DNA of 64,000 nucleotides, taken from assembly GCF_004000865.1 (NCBI RefSeq), contig NZ_BIMB01000032.1, forward strand, positions 1 through 64,000, read 5' to 3'. Below the pieces are notes generated by a model. That model searched no databases. It saw only the letters and a list, made by a program, of their open reading frames with translations, and was not told the DNA's origin. Shown here one piece after another: positions 17,374-25,558 of this stretch; the first letter of the stretch is position 1, and each line of letters opens with the position of its first letter. The position numbers and the translations under genes were made by a program. The DNA comes from Paenibacillus elgii NBRC 100335. Its GTDB lineage: Bacteria > Bacillota > Bacilli > Paenibacillales > NBRC-103111.

Positions 17374-18087
17374 ATGAACGAAACCGTGGAGTCGATCGAA
17401 AAAATTAAAAGCTGCTTGAAAAGGCCGGCCGTCGTGTTCGAAATCGGCGGCTTTCGTCCGCCGGAGGACCCGCTTGCGCCTTGGTTCGGCAAGGTAACGG
17501 TCGCCGCACACGACGAAAAGTGGCCGACGCTTGCAGACGGGACGCCGATGTGGGCTTTGGGCCAAGTGAACTTGTCCACGCTGGATTGCGTTCCCGAGGC
17601 GCTCAAGGACGTAGCGTTTCTCGCGATCTTTTTCGGGCCCAAGCATCCGCAGCAGGAAGACCCGAACGGAACGAACTGGCTGATCCGTACCTACGCATCG
17701 TTGGAAGAGCTGGTGCCGTTAGAGCAGATGAAGACGAGCTCGCATTTGAAGCCGTTTCCGATGCGGCCGGGTGAGCCGGTCGAAGACTATCCCGTCTGGG
17801 ATGGGGGAGACATTCCGGAGGACATCTCGGATTTGATCCTACGGCTGGAAGACGAAGGCAAGATTGAGGGCTACCATGATCTGATTGAGCTGCATGGCGG
17901 CTTTAAAATCGGAGGCCACCCTTGCTTTATCCAGCCCGGCACGTCGGTTAGCGAGTCGTTCGAGTTCGTGCTGCAGATCGATTCGACCGAAAAAGGCAAC
18001 CTCATGTGGGGACACGACTCCGGCTGCGCTTACTTTTTCCGGGACCCGCGAACGAACGAATGGTGCATGACCTGGGACTGTTATTGA
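17374..18087 (+). CDS. DUF1963 (YwqG-like) protein
   Basis: 237 residues with AGGGG RBS, 14 bases after the Imm22-like gene. The sequence shows the DUF1963 layout: an early GG-containing strand, WPTLADGTPMWALGQVNLS (the Gly/Pro-rich part that gives PL.FL.Q in the family), an internal KIGGHPCFIQ motif (the GG.P..IQ signature), and a C-terminal LMWGHDSGCAYFF segment. The function of DUF1963 is not established. B. subtilis ywqG stands next to the LXG toxin genes ywqHIJKL, and here it stands next to an Imm22-like gene, which fits a toxin-defence role. A terminator follows at once. Confidence 0.75.
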   Translation: MNETVESIEKIKSCLKRPAVVFEIGGFRPPEDPLAPWFGKVTVAAHDEKWPTLADGTPMWALGQVNLSTLDCVPEALKDVAFLAIFFGPKHPQQEDPNGTNWLIRTYASLEELVPLEQMKTSSHLKPFPMRPGEPVEDYPVWDGGDIPEDISDLILRLEDEGKIEGYHDLIELHGGFKIGGHPCFIQPGTSVSESFEFVLQIDSTEKGNLMWGHDSGCAYFFRDPRTNEWCMTWDCY

Positions 18088-18117
18088 GCAGCCGCGGGAT
18101 GCGGAAACATACACAAA

Positions 18118-18164
18118 AATAGCCTGATCCTATGCCACAGTAAGTCGGATAGGACAGGCTATTT
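18118..18164 (+). terminator. Terminator after the DUF1963 gene
   Basis: The arms AATAGCCTGATCCTAT and ATAGGACAGGCTATT pair with one mismatch around a 15-base loop. The T-run is weak. Confidence 0.65.
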
Positions 18165-18293
18165 ATGCATATTGGAATGGTTCCATTTTGTCGTAACCAC
18201 ACCCTCCATTTTCCAGTAGGGCTTAGGGCTAGTAACCGGTTTCAACTTGTGCCATAATTACTAGCAAACGATTGTTCGGGGGGCCCGGGGGAC

Positions 18294-20111
18294 ATGGCGA
18301 ACTGGATACACAAGCTTAAGAACAACCTGCTGGGAACCAGCCTACAAACCAAGCTGCTATTGGCGGTATTGCCGCTTGCCATTATTCCGCTCGCTGTTTT
18401 GGGAACGTTTTCATATAACAAATCGGCGCAGGTCGTACAGCAGCAGGTATGCCAGACCATTCTGGAAAGCTTGTCGCAGGTGAATTACAGTTTGGACTAT
18501 TTTGTAAAAGATATCGAGCAGCTCACGATGTACATCTACAGCAGCCGCGATATTCAGGACGTGCTGTCCAAGCCGGCGGACCGGCCGCTTGCGGAGAAGC
18601 ACCAGGACAAGCGGAAGGTGGGCGAGGTGCTAGACACGTTTCTCGGCTTCAAAAACTGGGACATTGCCATTTATTTGCTGGGGGAAAACGGGGACCGTTA
18701 TTTTACCGGCGATCTGTTGCCTGGCGCTTACGACGATTACAACGCCTCCTGGGGGCTTTTCCGGAAAATGAGGCTTGCGGGCGGCAATGTCGTCTGGGAT
18801 ACGCATTACAGCATGAAGAAGACGGACGATTTCGGCATCGTGCTCAGCAGCGGCCGGCTCTTGAAGCGGATCGATACGAATGCGCCGCTGGGCTATCTGG
18901 TCGTGGACATGATGGAAAATGCGCTCGCGGACAAGTACAAAAAAGCCCATTTACAGCCGGGCGGGCAGATGCTGCTGCTGGACCGCAACGGCTATATCAT
19001 CTCAAGCACGCCGTCCAAGCACAAGGTCGGGACGAAGCTGGAGGAGCCGTTTGTGGACCGGGTGCTGGCGGGCGGCAAAGGCTTCTTCGAGCAGGCCGGC
19101 GAAGGAACGCCGCCCGTCATGGTCGTGTACGACACGTCGGAGGTGACCGGCTTCAAGTTGGTGAACGTGCTGCCGGTGGCGGCGCTGACGAAGGAAAGCA
19201 GCAGCATCCGAAATCTGACCTTGCTGGTCATCGCGGTCGGCGCGGCCGTTTCGTGCGTGCTGGCCTATCTGCTTTCCGTGAACATCACCCATCCGCTGCG
19301 CAAGCTGAAATCGCTGATGCGTACGGTGGAAACGGGCAATCTGGACGTTGCCTTTCCGACGAAGTACAAGGACGAGGTCGGGCAGCTCGGCCGCAGCTTC
19401 AATGCGATGGTGCATCGCATCAAGCAGTTGATCGACGAAGTGTACAAAAAGCAGCTCATGCTCCAGGAAGCGGAGATCCGGGCGATTCAGGCGCAGTTCA
19501 ATCCGCATTTTCTGTACAATGCGCTCGATTCCATCAACTGGATGGCCCGCATTCATAAGCTCGATCACATTAGCCGGACGGTCGTTTCGCTCGGCGAGCT
19601 GCTCCGGTTCAGCATCCGCAAAGGGCAGGCGCTTATTCCCGTACACGAGGATATGCAGCAAATCCGCAATTTTCTTACGATCCAGCAGATGCGCTACGGG
19701 GACAAACTGGAGGTGCATATCGAGCTGGACGAGGAGGTCGAGCGGCTCTACACGCTGAAGCTGATACTGCAGCCGATTGTGGAAAATGCGATCACGCACG
19801 GGCTTGAGATGAAGCGGGGCCCGGGGCGGCTCTTGATTATCGGCAAGGTGGTGGGGGAGCGGGTCCGCTTTGAAGTGCGCGACGACGGCGTCGGCATCCC
19901 GCAGGAGAAGCTCGAACGCATCACGTCGGGGCAGTTTGTGTCGGCCGACGAGCGGAAGACGGGGATCGGCTTGGAAAATGTAAAAAAGCGGCTGCAGCTC
20001 TACTTCGGAGACCGCTATGTACTGAGGATTAGCAGCCGGCCGCAGCAGGGGACGACAACGACGATCGAGATTCCGATCATTCGGACGCCGGGGGAGGATA
20101 CGCATGTATAA
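18294..20111 (+). CDS. YesM-type sensor histidine kinase
   Basis: 605 residues. A membrane helix near 22-42 precedes an extracellular sensing domain of about 250 residues (dCache-like: YFVKDIEQLTMYIYSSRDIQ...). A second helix (about 302-325) leads to a HAMP linker (326-379). The His_kinase domain has NPHFLYNALDSINWM near 403, where H is the phosphorylated residue. A HATPase domain has the N box PIVENAITHG near 495 and the G boxes DDGVGIP and GIGLENVKKRL. This family pairs with AraC-type regulators, and many sense sugars or their binding proteins in Paenibacillaceae. The gene overlaps its regulator by 8 bases. No transporter gene is beside this pair, so the signal is unknown. Confidence 0.95.
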   Translation: MANWIHKLKNNLLGTSLQTKLLLAVLPLAIIPLAVLGTFSYNKSAQVVQQQVCQTILESLSQVNYSLDYFVKDIEQLTMYIYSSRDIQDVLSKPADRPLAEKHQDKRKVGEVLDTFLGFKNWDIAIYLLGENGDRYFTGDLLPGAYDDYNASWGLFRKMRLAGGNVVWDTHYSMKKTDDFGIVLSSGRLLKRIDTNAPLGYLVVDMMENALADKYKKAHLQPGGQMLLLDRNGYIISSTPSKHKVGTKLEEPFVDRVLAGGKGFFEQAGEGTPPVMVVYDTSEVTGFKLVNVLPVAALTKESSSIRNLTLLVIAVGAAVSCVLAYLLSVNITHPLRKLKSLMRTVETGNLDVAFPTKYKDEVGQLGRSFNAMVHRIKQLIDEVYKKQLMLQEAEIRAIQAQFNPHFLYNALDSINWMARIHKLDHISRTVVSLGELLRFSIRKGQALIPVHEDMQQIRNFLTIQQMRYGDKLEVHIELDEEVERLYTLKLILQPIVENAITHGLEMKRGPGRLLIIGKVVGERVRFEVRDDGVGIPQEKLERITSGQFVSADERKTGIGLENVKKRLQLYFGDRYVLRISSRPQQGTTTTIEIPIIRTPGEDTHV

Positions 20112-21693
20112 GGTGCTCATCGTGGAGGACGAATGGCTCGTTCGGGAAGGGCTTAAGCATACGATTGACTGGGAAGACGTCGGCTGCCGAATCATGGGCG
20201 AAGCGTCCGACGGCGAAATGGCGCTCCGGCTGATGGAGGAGGAGACGCCGGATATCGTGCTCACGGATATTCGGATGCCGGAGATGGACGGCATTCAGCT
20301 TGCCGCGGAAATTGCGTCCCGGTATCCGGGGATGAAGGTCGTATTTTTGACCGGCTTTGATGAATTCGCGTACGCCCAGCAGGCGATCAAGCTGGGAGCC
20401 GCGGATTACGTGCTGAAGCCGACGAATCCGGACGAGCTGACGCAGCTGATGGGGCGCATGGCGGCCAAGCTGGACGAAGAGCGGCAGCGGCGTACGGAAC
20501 GGGAAAGGCTGGAGCATAAGCTGGCGTTCGGCCAGCCGCTGATCGTCGAGAAGATGCTGTACGACTTGATGCTGGACCATGCGGGAGCGATGGAGCAGGA
20601 GCTGTTTCTGGAATATGCAGCCGAGCAAGGGGAGGTATTGGACGCGTTCCGCATCGCCCTGCTCTATGCGGAGCCGTCCCCAGGTAAATCTGCGCCACCG
20701 GGCGAGTTGTACCGGAGCATCGCAGCCTGGAGCTCCGGTCTATCGCCGTATCCGCTCGTGCGCATGAACGACGCCAAATATGCGCTGCTGCTGGACCGGG
20801 AGACGGAGCGCGCGGAGCTGCACCGGCTGTTGGACTTGGCCCGTTTCAGCGCGTCACAAGCGACGCAGCGGCAGTTGATGCTTGGGGTCAGCGGGCGGCA
20901 CAACCGGCTGGATCAAGTGCCGGCTGCGTTCCAGCAAGCGACGCACGCCTTGGTAACGTCGTTCTTCTGGGGCGGGGAACGGATCGCCTGGTTTGAGGAT
21001 ACGGAGCGGCTTGCGGCGGAGGTGCCGGCGCTGCCCGGTTTGCTGGAGGAGCTGATCGAGGCGGTCAAATGGGGGAGGGAAGCGTCCATCCGGGCGAAAA
21101 GCCAAGCTTGCTTCACCTGGATCATGCAGCAGCACCCGACGAACGAGCTGGAGGCGAGAAAGGCGTTCTTCGGCTGGATCGTATCGCTCTACACCATGCT
21201 GCTTCACGAGGACGAGCTGCGGCTCATCGTGCAGGATTCCGCGCTTCTGTTAACCTCTCTGGACCGGACGGTCCGGCTGGAAGACGGACTGGAACGGCTG
21301 AACGGGATGCTGCTTTCCTGGAGCGTGCGCTATCAGGAACAAACGAAGCCGCAATCGAGAAGCGGCTTCGAGGAGATCGAGGACTACATTGGGCGGCATT
21401 ACGCCGAAGACATCACACTCCAGAGCATTGCGGAGCGCTGCAATATGAGCGAGAGCTACTTTAGCCGTTTGTTCAAAAAGCAGGTCGGCACGAGCTTCGT
21501 CGATTATTTGACCGGGTTGCGGATGCGCCGGGCGAAGGAACTGCTCACGAACCCGCGGCTGAAAATATACGAGGTCGGGCTTCAGGTCGGCTATCAGGAC
21601 TCGCGCTATTTCAGCCAAATTTTCCGCAAATATACCGGGGAGACGCCGACGGAGTTCCGCAAGCGGCTCGGTATCCCGAACGTTCCGATCTGA
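20104..21693 (+). CDS. YesN-type AraC response regulator
   Basis: 529 residues. The receiver domain (1-125) has the full set: acidic pair in VEDE, D55 in LTDIRMPE, T83 and K105 in YVLKPT. A long linker domain (about 150-410) is typical of YesN proteins. The C-terminal AraC DNA-binding domain (about 425-525) has AERCNMSESYFSRLFKKQ as first recognition region and GYQDSRYFSQIFRKYTG as second, ending TPTEFRKR. Its start lies inside the kinase gene, so the two are translationally coupled. The target genes are not adjacent downstream, where a LysR gene on the other strand begins; self-regulation or a distant transporter is possible. Confidence 0.95.
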   Translation: MYKVLIVEDEWLVREGLKHTIDWEDVGCRIMGEASDGEMALRLMEEETPDIVLTDIRMPEMDGIQLAAEIASRYPGMKVVFLTGFDEFAYAQQAIKLGAADYVLKPTNPDELTQLMGRMAAKLDEERQRRTERERLEHKLAFGQPLIVEKMLYDLMLDHAGAMEQELFLEYAAEQGEVLDAFRIALLYAEPSPGKSAPPGELYRSIAAWSSGLSPYPLVRMNDAKYALLLDRETERAELHRLLDLARFSASQATQRQLMLGVSGRHNRLDQVPAAFQQATHALVTSFFWGGERIAWFEDTERLAAEVPALPGLLEELIEAVKWGREASIRAKSQACFTWIMQQHPTNELEARKAFFGWIVSLYTMLLHEDELRLIVQDSALLLTSLDRTVRLEDGLERLNGMLLSWSVRYQEQTKPQSRSGFEEIEDYIGRHYAEDITLQSIAERCNMSESYFSRLFKKQVGTSFVDYLTGLRMRRAKELLTNPRLKIYEVGLQVGYQDSRYFSQIFRKYTGETPTEFRKRLGIPNVPI

Positions 21694-21747
21694 GTGCTTC
21701 GCTTGGCAGCTTGAGGCCGCCGGACGCCCATGTCTCCGGCAGCCTCG

Positions 21748-22590
21748 TTAATCTGCCGATAATAAAAAGCTGCTTAGCTGTGTTCCGAGCTTGCCGCTCT
21801 TCGCGGCCAAGGAGATGGATCTTTTAAAATCCGCAATCGGCAGAGCAAAAAGGTTAAGATGGCCTATGTTCTTGGCCACGAGTTCAGGCACAATCGCAAA
21901 TCCCATGCCAGCCATAACATAGCCAAATATAAAGTCTCCGAAGGATACCTCATTCACGATATGGGGCTTGTGCCCAAGCGCCTCCATTTGCCCATGAATA
22001 TGGTTTCGCGTATCGCATGGAGCTTGATGGACAATGAGCGGCTCCCCGCACAGATCGGAAAGGGTCACGGTTGTTTTCGACCGAAAACGATGGTCTACTG
22101 AAAAAACCGCATAATAACGTTCCGTAAACAATTCGCAATGCCACACCGAATCGTCGGTATACAAGCTATCCACCAACACGGAATCCAGTCTTCCTTCCTT
22201 CAACGATTGTAAAAGGTCCCCGGATGTGTTTTGAATCATTAACGTATGAGAGCGTTGTAAGGCTTTTATTCTTGAAGGCAGGTAATAAGTAGCCAGACTG
22301 GGAAGACTACCCAACGCCAAGTGATCCGTCTGCCGATATTGTTGCAGCTCCCGGCGAATCGAAGCCAGATCGGAAATGACCGGAACAATTCTCGTATAGA
22401 AGCGTTCGCCCGCTTCGGTAAGCTCGATCCCGCCGGACGTTCGATAGAACAAGGTCACATCCAGATCATGCTCCAGATTCCGAATGTGCTTGCTTAAGGC
22501 CGGTTGCGAAAGATTGAGCTCTTTTGACGCCTTGGAAAAGCTTTTTAACTTAGCCGCTTCGGCAAAACTGTGCAGCCACTCCGTATTCAT
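21748..22590 (-). CDS. LysR-family transcriptional regulator
   Basis: 280 residues from ATG 22590, chosen because GGGAGAGGAT precedes it and the helix-turn-helix begins at once. The N-terminal winged helix (about 1-60) has FAEAAKLKSFSKASKELNLS and QPALSKHIRNLE, the LysR signature. The rest is a periplasmic-binding-like effector domain (about 85-275). It is divergent from an MFS transporter gene; two matching T-N11-A boxes lie between them, one touching each gene's upstream region. It is therefore very likely to control that transporter in response to a small molecule, and itself. The CynR/CysL/GltC branch cannot be separated by eye. Confidence 0.93.
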   Translation of the reverse strand: MNTEWLHSFAEAAKLKSFSKASKELNLSQPALSKHIRNLEHDLDVTLFYRTSGGIELTEAGERFYTRIVPVISDLASIRRELQQYRQTDHLALGSLPSLATYYLPSRIKALQRSHTLMIQNTSGDLLQSLKEGRLDSVLVDSLYTDDSVWHCELFTERYYAVFSVDHRFRSKTTVTLSDLCGEPLIVHQAPCDTRNHIHGQMEALGHKPHIVNEVSFGDFIFGYVMAGMGFAIVPELVAKNIGHLNLFALPIADFKRSISLAAKSGKLGTQLSSFLLSAD

Positions 22591-22606
22591 CGATCTATCC
22601 TCTCCC

Positions 22607-22622
22607 ATAACGATACGTTATA
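22607..22622. promoter_or_regulatory. LysR box A, next to the lysR start
   Basis: ATAACGATACGTTATA contains a 6-3-6 perfect inverted repeat (ATAACG-ATA-CGTTAT) with the T-N11-A spacing of LysR sites. It lies 17 bases upstream of the lysR start and nearly matches box B. Confidence 0.65.
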
Positions 22623-22697
22623 TCCCTATAGCATAATGATTGTTCTGTATGCATTGAAGGTATGGTACCTTTTTATAGTGATCCGATCTTCTTCATC

Positions 22698-22713
22698 ATA
22701 ACATAACGTTATA
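22698..22713. promoter_or_regulatory. LysR box B, upstream of the MFS gene
   Basis: ATAACATAACGTTATA has the same ends, T-N11-A spacing and palindromic form as box A, 91 bases away and 63 bases before the MFS start codon. The shared sequence points to one regulator binding both. Confidence 0.65.
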
Positions 22714-22775
22714 GGGTTCGGTCTACGAGTAATTCAATCCACTATAACGGATCGGTGTATAAAAGGAGGATAACG

Positions 22776-23945
22776 ATGAACAAGGTTCTGCTTCTTACCA
22801 TAGGCATGTTTGCTCTTGGATTTGACGCTTACGTGGTTGCAGGCTTGCTGCCCGATATCGGCGCGACGTTTCACAAAAGCGATTCCCAGGTGGGACAAGC
22901 CGTTAGCGCTTTTACTTTATGCTACGCGCTGGCGGCTCCCATCTTTGCGACGCTGTTGGCGGGAAAGTCCGTTCGGAAGAGCTTAATTTTTGCGCTTGCC
23001 GTATTCTCGGTCGGAAATGCAGCTAGCGCTCTCGCTCCTAATTTTTCCTTGCTGCTTATCGCACGGGCTGTGGCGGGGATCGGAGCCGGTCTGTTTTCCC
23101 CTTTGGCTTCGGTTGCGGCGGCATCTCTGGTTCCCACGCAAAAACGCGGCCGGGCGCTCGGGATGATCCTGGGAGGAATGAGTACAGGAACGGTGGTAGG
23201 CGTTCCAATCGGGTTATTCGCTGCCGAGAAAATTGGCTGGCAAGGAACGCTTTGGCTCATTACCGTCATTGGTCTTGGCGCCATGATCGGGATTTTATTG
23301 TTTTTTCCGAACTTTTTGGCCGCGGCTCCGCCGTCCTTACGCCAACGTGCCGCGATGCTGACCGATAAAAAGGTATTGGCGATTGTCGGGATTACCTTTC
23401 TGGCCAGTATTGCGAGCTTAGGTCTTTACACGTATATCTCTTCCGTCTTGTATGAAATCGGTAGGATTGCCAATACCGCTCCCTATCTGTGGGCTTGGGG
23501 GATAGGCGGGGTTGCGGGAAGCTTTACCATAGGATTTCTGATCGATCGAACGGGCCGTCCGGCGCGGCTCATGGCTGTGCTCCTGTCCATCCTGGCCTTA
23601 GCCATGTTCGGCATCCCCTTCGCGCTTAACATCCCGGCACTGGGCTTTCTCCCATTTCTGTTGTGGGGAGCGGCCGCATGGGCTTCGTTAGCCCCGCAGC
23701 AGCATGCCTTGCTCCATGCACAGCGCGATCACGCTGAAGCGGTTGTGGCCCTAAACAGCTCGGCCAACTATTTAGGTAGCGCCGTGGGATCATTTGCCGG
23801 AGGCGTTGCTCTGTTCGGGGGTTTTCGTCCGTCCTTTCTTCCTTTTGCCGCGGGAAGCGTGATCTTACTGGCCATTCTCGGCCAATTAAGAATACTCGCG
23901 TCTGCACGTGCGGACGCGGCCAAGTCTACTCCTGCGCACCGATAA
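22776..23945 (+). CDS. MFS transporter, DHA1 type
   Basis: 389 residues from ATG 22776, with a perfect AGGAGG at 22764-22769. About 12 membrane helices. LGFDAYVVAGLLPDIG in helix 1 and LIARAVAGIGAGLFSPLASV as motif C fit the DHA1 exporters of the AraJ/YdhP/PbuE kind, which extrude drugs, sugars or purines. Motif A (the loop after helix 2) is weak here: LLAGKSVRKSL. It is divergent from the LysR gene and likely controlled by it. The stop codon is followed after 2 bases by a hairpin that lost its T-run, with a repeat element behind it. Confidence 0.9.
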   Translation: MNKVLLLTIGMFALGFDAYVVAGLLPDIGATFHKSDSQVGQAVSAFTLCYALAAPIFATLLAGKSVRKSLIFALAVFSVGNAASALAPNFSLLLIARAVAGIGAGLFSPLASVAAASLVPTQKRGRALGMILGGMSTGTVVGVPIGLFAAEKIGWQGTLWLITVIGLGAMIGILLFFPNFLAAAPPSLRQRAAMLTDKKVLAIVGITFLASIASLGLYTYISSVLYEIGRIANTAPYLWAWGIGGVAGSFTIGFLIDRTGRPARLMAVLLSILALAMFGIPFALNIPALGFLPFLLWGAAAWASLAPQQHALLHAQRDHAEAVVALNSSANYLGSAVGSFAGGVALFGGFRPSFLPFAAGSVILLAILGQLRILASARADAAKSTPAHR

Positions 23946-23947
23946 AC

Positions 23948-23965
23948 CGTCCATATTTATGGACG
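23948..23965 (+). repeat. Left copy of the CGTCCAT hairpin, lacking a T-run
   Basis: CGTCCAT and ATGGACG pair around ATTT directly behind the MFS stop codon. The T-run that a terminator needs is missing here but present in the copy at 24171, on the other side of the inserted element. Confidence 0.7.
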
Positions 23966-23970
23966 CAGAG

Positions 23971-24165
23971 TGTCGAGAAAGTGGTCTCCAAATAGAGAGG
24001 AACATACGAAGGTGGGGTATGCACTGGAGGAGCGATAGCGTTCGCCTTTGTCCGCGGGAAATATCCGCTGCGAAGCGGCTTCAAATCAAAATTTCCTGCG
24101 GACAAGAGTGACCGGAAGTGGATGCCCCACCCCCTCGCTAACCTCTATCATCCCATTTCTCGACA
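23971..24165. mobile_element. MITE-like 195-base long-hairpin element
   Basis: The ends TGTCGAGAAA (23971-23980) and TTTCTCGACA (24156-24165) are perfect inverted repeats. Inside, TAGAGAGGAAC, GGTGGGGTATGCACT and TTGTCCGCGGGAAAT on the left answer GTTAACCTCTA-like, AGTGGATGCCCCACC and ATTTCCTGCGGACAA on the right, so the whole sequence can fold as one imperfect hairpin. It contains no gene. Small non-coding inverted-repeat elements of this kind, often with a GAGCGATAGCG motif as here, are what I expect of Paenibacillus intergenic repeats. It sits between two copies of the CGTCCAT hairpin, as if it had entered or duplicated the terminator. Confidence 0.6.
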
Positions 24166-24170
24166 AGCTC

Positions 24171-24196
24171 ACCGTCCATACTCATGGACGGTTTTT
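24171..24196 (+). terminator. Right copy of the CGTCCAT hairpin, a full terminator
   Basis: ACCGTCCAT and ATGGACGGT pair perfectly around ACTC and are followed by TTTTTC. It is probably the original terminator of the MFS gene, now 225 bases from its stop. Confidence 0.8.
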
Positions 24197-24251
24197 CTGC
24201 TATGCGACAAAATTAGTGCAAAAAATTAAACAAAGAAGAAATTTCACCGCA

Positions 24252-24280
24252 TTGAGAGCGTTTACTTTAGCGATTATAGT
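24252..24280 (+). promoter_or_regulatory. Sigma-A promoter of the importer operon
   Basis: -35 TTGAGA (24252-24257), 17-base spacer, -10 TATAGT (24275-24280). The transcript would have a leader of about 130 bases before the binding-protein gene. Confidence 0.7.
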
Positions 24281-24301
24281 TAATAACAAGAACAAGAACA
24301 A

Positions 24302-24379
24302 GAAATCCGGCGGGACACATCAAGCGAAGCAGACGAAAGCGCTTTTTTACAAAAGCAAGGTCCCGTTGTCCCGGATTTC
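24302..24379 (+). promoter_or_regulatory. Leader hairpin before the binding-protein gene
   Basis: GAAATCCGG and GGGACA (24302-24317) pair with TGTCCC and GGATTTC (24366-24379), closing a 48-base internal region that itself holds GAAAGCGCTTTTTT. There is no T-run behind it, so it is not a plain terminator. It may stabilise the transcript or form part of a regulated leader. I match it to no known riboswitch. Confidence 0.45.
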
Positions 24380-24415
24380 AAGCCATATCAAATATAAAAC
24401 GGAGGGGTTCTACAG

Positions 24416-25474
24416 ATGAAAAAAGCGTTTACGGGCATTCTCGCCTCGCTGCTTCTGGTCACGACGCTGGCAGGCTGCGGCACGGAGCAGGCGGCACCGC
24501 AAAACACCGCATCAGGAGATACGGGCACGAAAAACGAAGCGAAAAAAGGAGGCAAGCTGACGCTGTACTCGCCTAACGCCGCCGAAGTCAATAACCCGAT
24601 CATCAAGGAATTCCAGGACCGTACCGGCATCGAGGTGCAGCTGATCTCCGGAGGCACGGGCGATCTGCTGAAGCGGGTGCAGGCAGAAGCGGTTTCCCCG
24701 CAGGGCGACGTGTTCTGGGCCGGCGGCGCCGACTCGCTGGAGGCGTACAAGAAATTTTTCGAGCCGTACAAAACGAAAGAAAACGACAATCTGCTGCCGG
24801 AGTACGTCGACAAAAATGGCGTATGGACACCGTTCGCCGCGCTGCCGATGGTCATCATGTACAACAAAGAGCTCGTGAAGGCGGGCGAAGAGCCGAAGAG
24901 CTGGAACGATCTGCTCGATCCGAAGTGGAAGGGTAAAATCGCTTACGCCGATCCGGCCAAATCCGGCTCGTCGTATACGCAGCTCGTGACGATGCTGACC
25001 GCTTTCGGCAAAGACGACAAGGGTTGGGACTTCGTCAAGAATTTCGTGAAAAACTTGGACGGCAAAGTGCTGTCGGGCTCGGGTCTCGTGTATAAAGGCG
25101 TCGCGGACAAAGAGTTCGCGATCGGCATTACCCTGGAAGAAGCGGCGCTTCGTTACGTGGAAGGCGGAGCCAAGGTAGGCATCGTATATCCGTCCGAAGG
25201 CACGTCCGCCGTACCGGACGGCGCGGCGATCATCAAGGGCGCGCCGAACATGGAGCAGGCGAAGCAGTTTATCGATTTCCTCGTCGGCAAAGACGTGCAG
25301 TCCCTGATTCAAAAAGAATTCAAGCGCCGCTCCGTCCGCAAGGACGCCGAGCCGATCCAAGGCATCGTCCAAACGAAGGACATCAAGCTGGTCAACTACG
25401 ACTTCGACTTCGCCGCGAGCAAGAAGGACGACAATATCAAGCACTTCTCCAAAATTATAACCGGCGCGGAATAA
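24416..25474 (+). CDS. ABC importer solute-binding lipoprotein (FbpA/AfuA/2-AEP type)
   Basis: 352 residues. The signal peptide ends in lipobox LAGC (C21), so it is a lipoprotein on the outer face of the membrane. The fold is the bacterial extracellular family 1/6 type: KLTLYSPNAAEVNNPIIKEF, then GDVFWAGG, then MVIMYNKELVKAGEEPKSWN and WKGKIAYADPAKSGSSYTQ. This group includes ferric-iron (FbpA), hexose-phosphate (AfuA) and 2-aminoethylphosphonate binders. FbpA-type iron binders use paired tyrosines near the C-terminus (YY), which I do not see here, so an anion such as a phosphonate or sugar phosphate is somewhat more likely. It is first in a five-gene set with ATPase, fused permease, second binding protein and PP2C phosphatase. 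Confidence 0.88.
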   Translation: MKKAFTGILASLLLVTTLAGCGTEQAAPQNTASGDTGTKNEAKKGGKLTLYSPNAAEVNNPIIKEFQDRTGIEVQLISGGTGDLLKRVQAEAVSPQGDVFWAGGADSLEAYKKFFEPYKTKENDNLLPEYVDKNGVWTPFAALPMVIMYNKELVKAGEEPKSWNDLLDPKWKGKIAYADPAKSGSSYTQLVTMLTAFGKDDKGWDFVKNFVKNLDGKVLSGSGLVYKGVADKEFAIGITLEEAALRYVEGGAKVGIVYPSEGTSAVPDGAAIIKGAPNMEQAKQFIDFLVGKDVQSLIQKEFKRRSVRKDAEPIQGIVQTKDIKLVNYDFDFAASKKDDNIKHFSKIITGAE

Positions 25475-25493
25475 CGCAATCCGCCTATGTTCT

Positions 25494-25536
25494 AAGGGTG
25501 CCTTTGACGATCGTCCGACGAGGCGCCCTTTTTTTC
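25494..25536 (+). terminator. Intra-operon terminator after the binding-protein gene
   Basis: AAGGGTGCCT and AGGCGCCCTT pair around an 18-base loop, followed by seven T residues. It lies between the binding protein and the ATPase gene, and would leave partial read-through: much binding protein, less transporter. Confidence 0.8.
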
Positions 25537-25558
25537 CAAAGAAACGGAGGCTCGATCC

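Noticed and set aside
18449..19558. A 369-codon open frame in another + frame
   Set aside because: It overlaps the sensor kinase gene, has an Ala/Arg/Gly-rich composition and no domain, as expected of a frame shadow.
24285..24303. Short ACAAGA-type direct repeats before the importer operon
   Set aside because: Only three 6-base units; nothing supports a function or array.
24436..25474. Calling the first binding protein a ferric-iron FbpA
   Set aside because: The C-terminal tyrosine pair used for iron was not seen and there is no iron-related gene or Fur box nearby, so only the broader transporter group is given.
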